Source: Aquificaceae bacterium (GTDB lineage Bacteria; Aquificota; Aquificia; Aquificales; Aquificaceae). From it: 5,385 bases of DNA. Below the pieces are notes generated by a model that ran no database searches, was not told the origin of the DNA, and was given only the letters and a program-made list of their open reading frames with translations. The stretch is taken from the NCBI GenBank assembly GCA_027049085.1, contig JALTVH010000102.1, positions 1 through 5,385 on the forward strand, read 5' to 3'. A program made the position numbers and the translations under genes. Shown here piece by piece: positions 4,484 to 5,385 of the stretch; the stretch's first letter is position 1; every line of letters starts with the position of its first letter.

Positions 4484-5385
4484 ATGTTTAAAGAGATAGC
4501 TGACCCCCTATACAGTTTTGTAAGGGTTGGGAAGGGTGAGATAGCTCTAATTGATTCGCCTGTTTTCCAGCGGTTAAGGGGCATTAGACAGCTCGGTCTT
4601 GCTTTTCTGGTCTTTCCCTCTGCCAATCACACAAGGTTCGAGCATTCCCTCGGTGTTATGCACCTGACGGATACCGTTCTTAAAGACCACTGTGGTGAAT
4701 GCGATGAACTTGAGATCGTAAAGGGCAGGCTGTCCGCCCTGCTTCATGACATAGGACACACACCCTTTTCCCACACAGGTGAATCTATTCTCCCAAGTAA
4801 GAAAAACCATGAAGATATGGCATCCCACCTTATCTTTGAGACGGAGGTCCTTGGGATATTGAGGGATGCCTTTTCCCTCTCCTGTGAGGATATTGAATCC
4901 ATAGTCAGAATAGTCACCTGCAGACCGGAGGGTGAATCCGAAAGAAGACTTTCGGACCTTCTTAACGGTCCCCTCGGAACTGATCGAATGGATTACATCA
5001 AGAGGGACGCTTTTTTCTGCGGAGTTTCCTATGGTTTATTTGAGTCCCAGAGGCTCCTTTCAACGATAAGGATGATCAGCGGTGAAGGTCTTACCCTTGC
5101 AGTTGACATAAGCGGTCTCCGTGCTTTTGAGAACTTTGTTATAGCAAGATACTTCATGTACCTTCAGGTTTACTTTCACCGTGTTGTAAGGATCCTGAAT
5201 ATCCATATGGTTGAAGCATTGAACAGATTACTGAATCCGGATGAGCTGACCGACCCCAACCTTTATCTCAGGCTTACAGACTCCCTTGTTATGACAAGAA
5301 TTCAGGAAAGGAAAGACCTCTCGGTTCATTTTGAAAGGATCTTCGGAAGAAAGCATTATAAGGAGGTACTTGCAACCATCAGTGA
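4484..5385 (+). CDS. HD-domain phosphohydrolase, dGTPase/SAMHD1-like (3' end outside window)
   Basis: From the ATG at 4484 the frame stays open for 300 codons to the window edge, so the C-terminus is missing. The start MFKEIADPLYSFVRVGKGEI followed by LIDSPVFQRLRGIRQLGLA is typical of HD-domain dNTP triphosphohydrolase-like proteins (COG1078). The metal site is intact: His54 in HTRFEHS (49-55), His88-Asp89 in LLHDIGHTPFSH (86-97), and the distal Asp167 in GTDRMDYIKRD (165-175); these match SAMHD1 His167, His206/Asp207 and Asp311, and Arg51 matches Arg164. His92 and His109-Glu110 (NHED) are also in family positions. Known members hydrolyse dNTPs or related nucleotides; the substrate here is not determinable. 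The gene follows the small protein's stop with no gap and no Shine-Dalgarno of its own, implying termination-reinitiation. The rest of the protein would include the accessory helices downstream of the HD fold. Confidence 0.9.
   Translation, partial: MFKEIADPLYSFVRVGKGEIALIDSPVFQRLRGIRQLGLAFLVFPSANHTRFEHSLGVMHLTDTVLKDHCGECDELEIVKGRLSALLHDIGHTPFSHTGESILPSKKNHEDMASHLIFETEVLGILRDAFSLSCEDIESIVRIVTCRPEGESERRLSDLLNGPLGTDRMDYIKRDAFFCGVSYGLFESQRLLSTIRMISGEGLTLAVDISGLRAFENFVIARYFMYLQVYFHRVVRILNIHMVEALNRLLNPDELTDPNLYLRLTDSLVMTRIQERKDLSVHFERIFGRKHYKEVLATIS

Noticed and set aside
4574..4828. 84-codon minus-strand open frame
   Set aside because: Antisense to the HD domain, where catalytic motifs are intact on the plus strand.
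1..5385. CRISPR arrays, tRNA or rRNA genes, insertion sequences and long repeats
   Set aside because: Reading both strands showed no regularly spaced repeats, tRNA cloverleaf, rRNA-like stretches, transposase motifs or terminal inverted repeats.

Overview
The window looks like chromosomal DNA from a thermophilic bacterium. The evidence is moderate GC, frequent AGG/AGA arginine and ATA isoleucine codons, very tight gene packing, and lysine/glutamate-rich proteins. The start of a DNA polymerase I-type 5'-3' exonuclease at the left edge recalls Aquificota and similar deep-branching lineages. That placement is an impression from residue patterns, not a search result.

Layout, left to right. Bases 1-164 (minus) hold the first 54 codons of a 5'-3' exonuclease/DNA polymerase I gene that runs off the left edge. 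It diverges across a 36-bp AT-rich gap from a complete SLC13/DASS-type membrane transporter (201-2084, plus), which carries two RCK_C (TrkA-C) domains between its two membrane halves. The transporter runs tail-to-tail into hflX (2050-3195, minus), with a 35-bp antisense overlap; its likely intrinsic terminator lies inside the hflX reading frame. hfq (3192-3404, minus) precedes hflX with a 4-base ATGA overlap, giving a compact hfq-hflX operon.

On the other side of a 48-bp divergent intergenic region, a plus-strand group begins. It contains a 303-codon gene with a possible divergent DUF309-like C-terminal domain (3453-4364), a 68-codon helical small protein (4277-4483), and an HD-domain phosphohydrolase of the dGTPase/SAMHD1 type (4484 to beyond the right edge). 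Overlap or direct abutment of these three suggests one transcript. The first two have no function I can assign.

How the genes relate: hfq-hflX is a conserved RNA-chaperone/ribosome-rescue GTPase pair. The HD protein probably hydrolyses nucleotides, and its two uncharacterised partners are the least explained part of the window. Genes following a divergent gap (exonuclease, transporter, 303-codon gene) lack a Shine-Dalgarno sequence and have -10-like boxes very close to the ATG. In contrast, hfq and the 68-codon gene have clear Shine-Dalgarno sequences. No RNA genes, CRISPR arrays, insertion sequences or long repeats were seen, and no gene-free stretch exceeds 50 bases.
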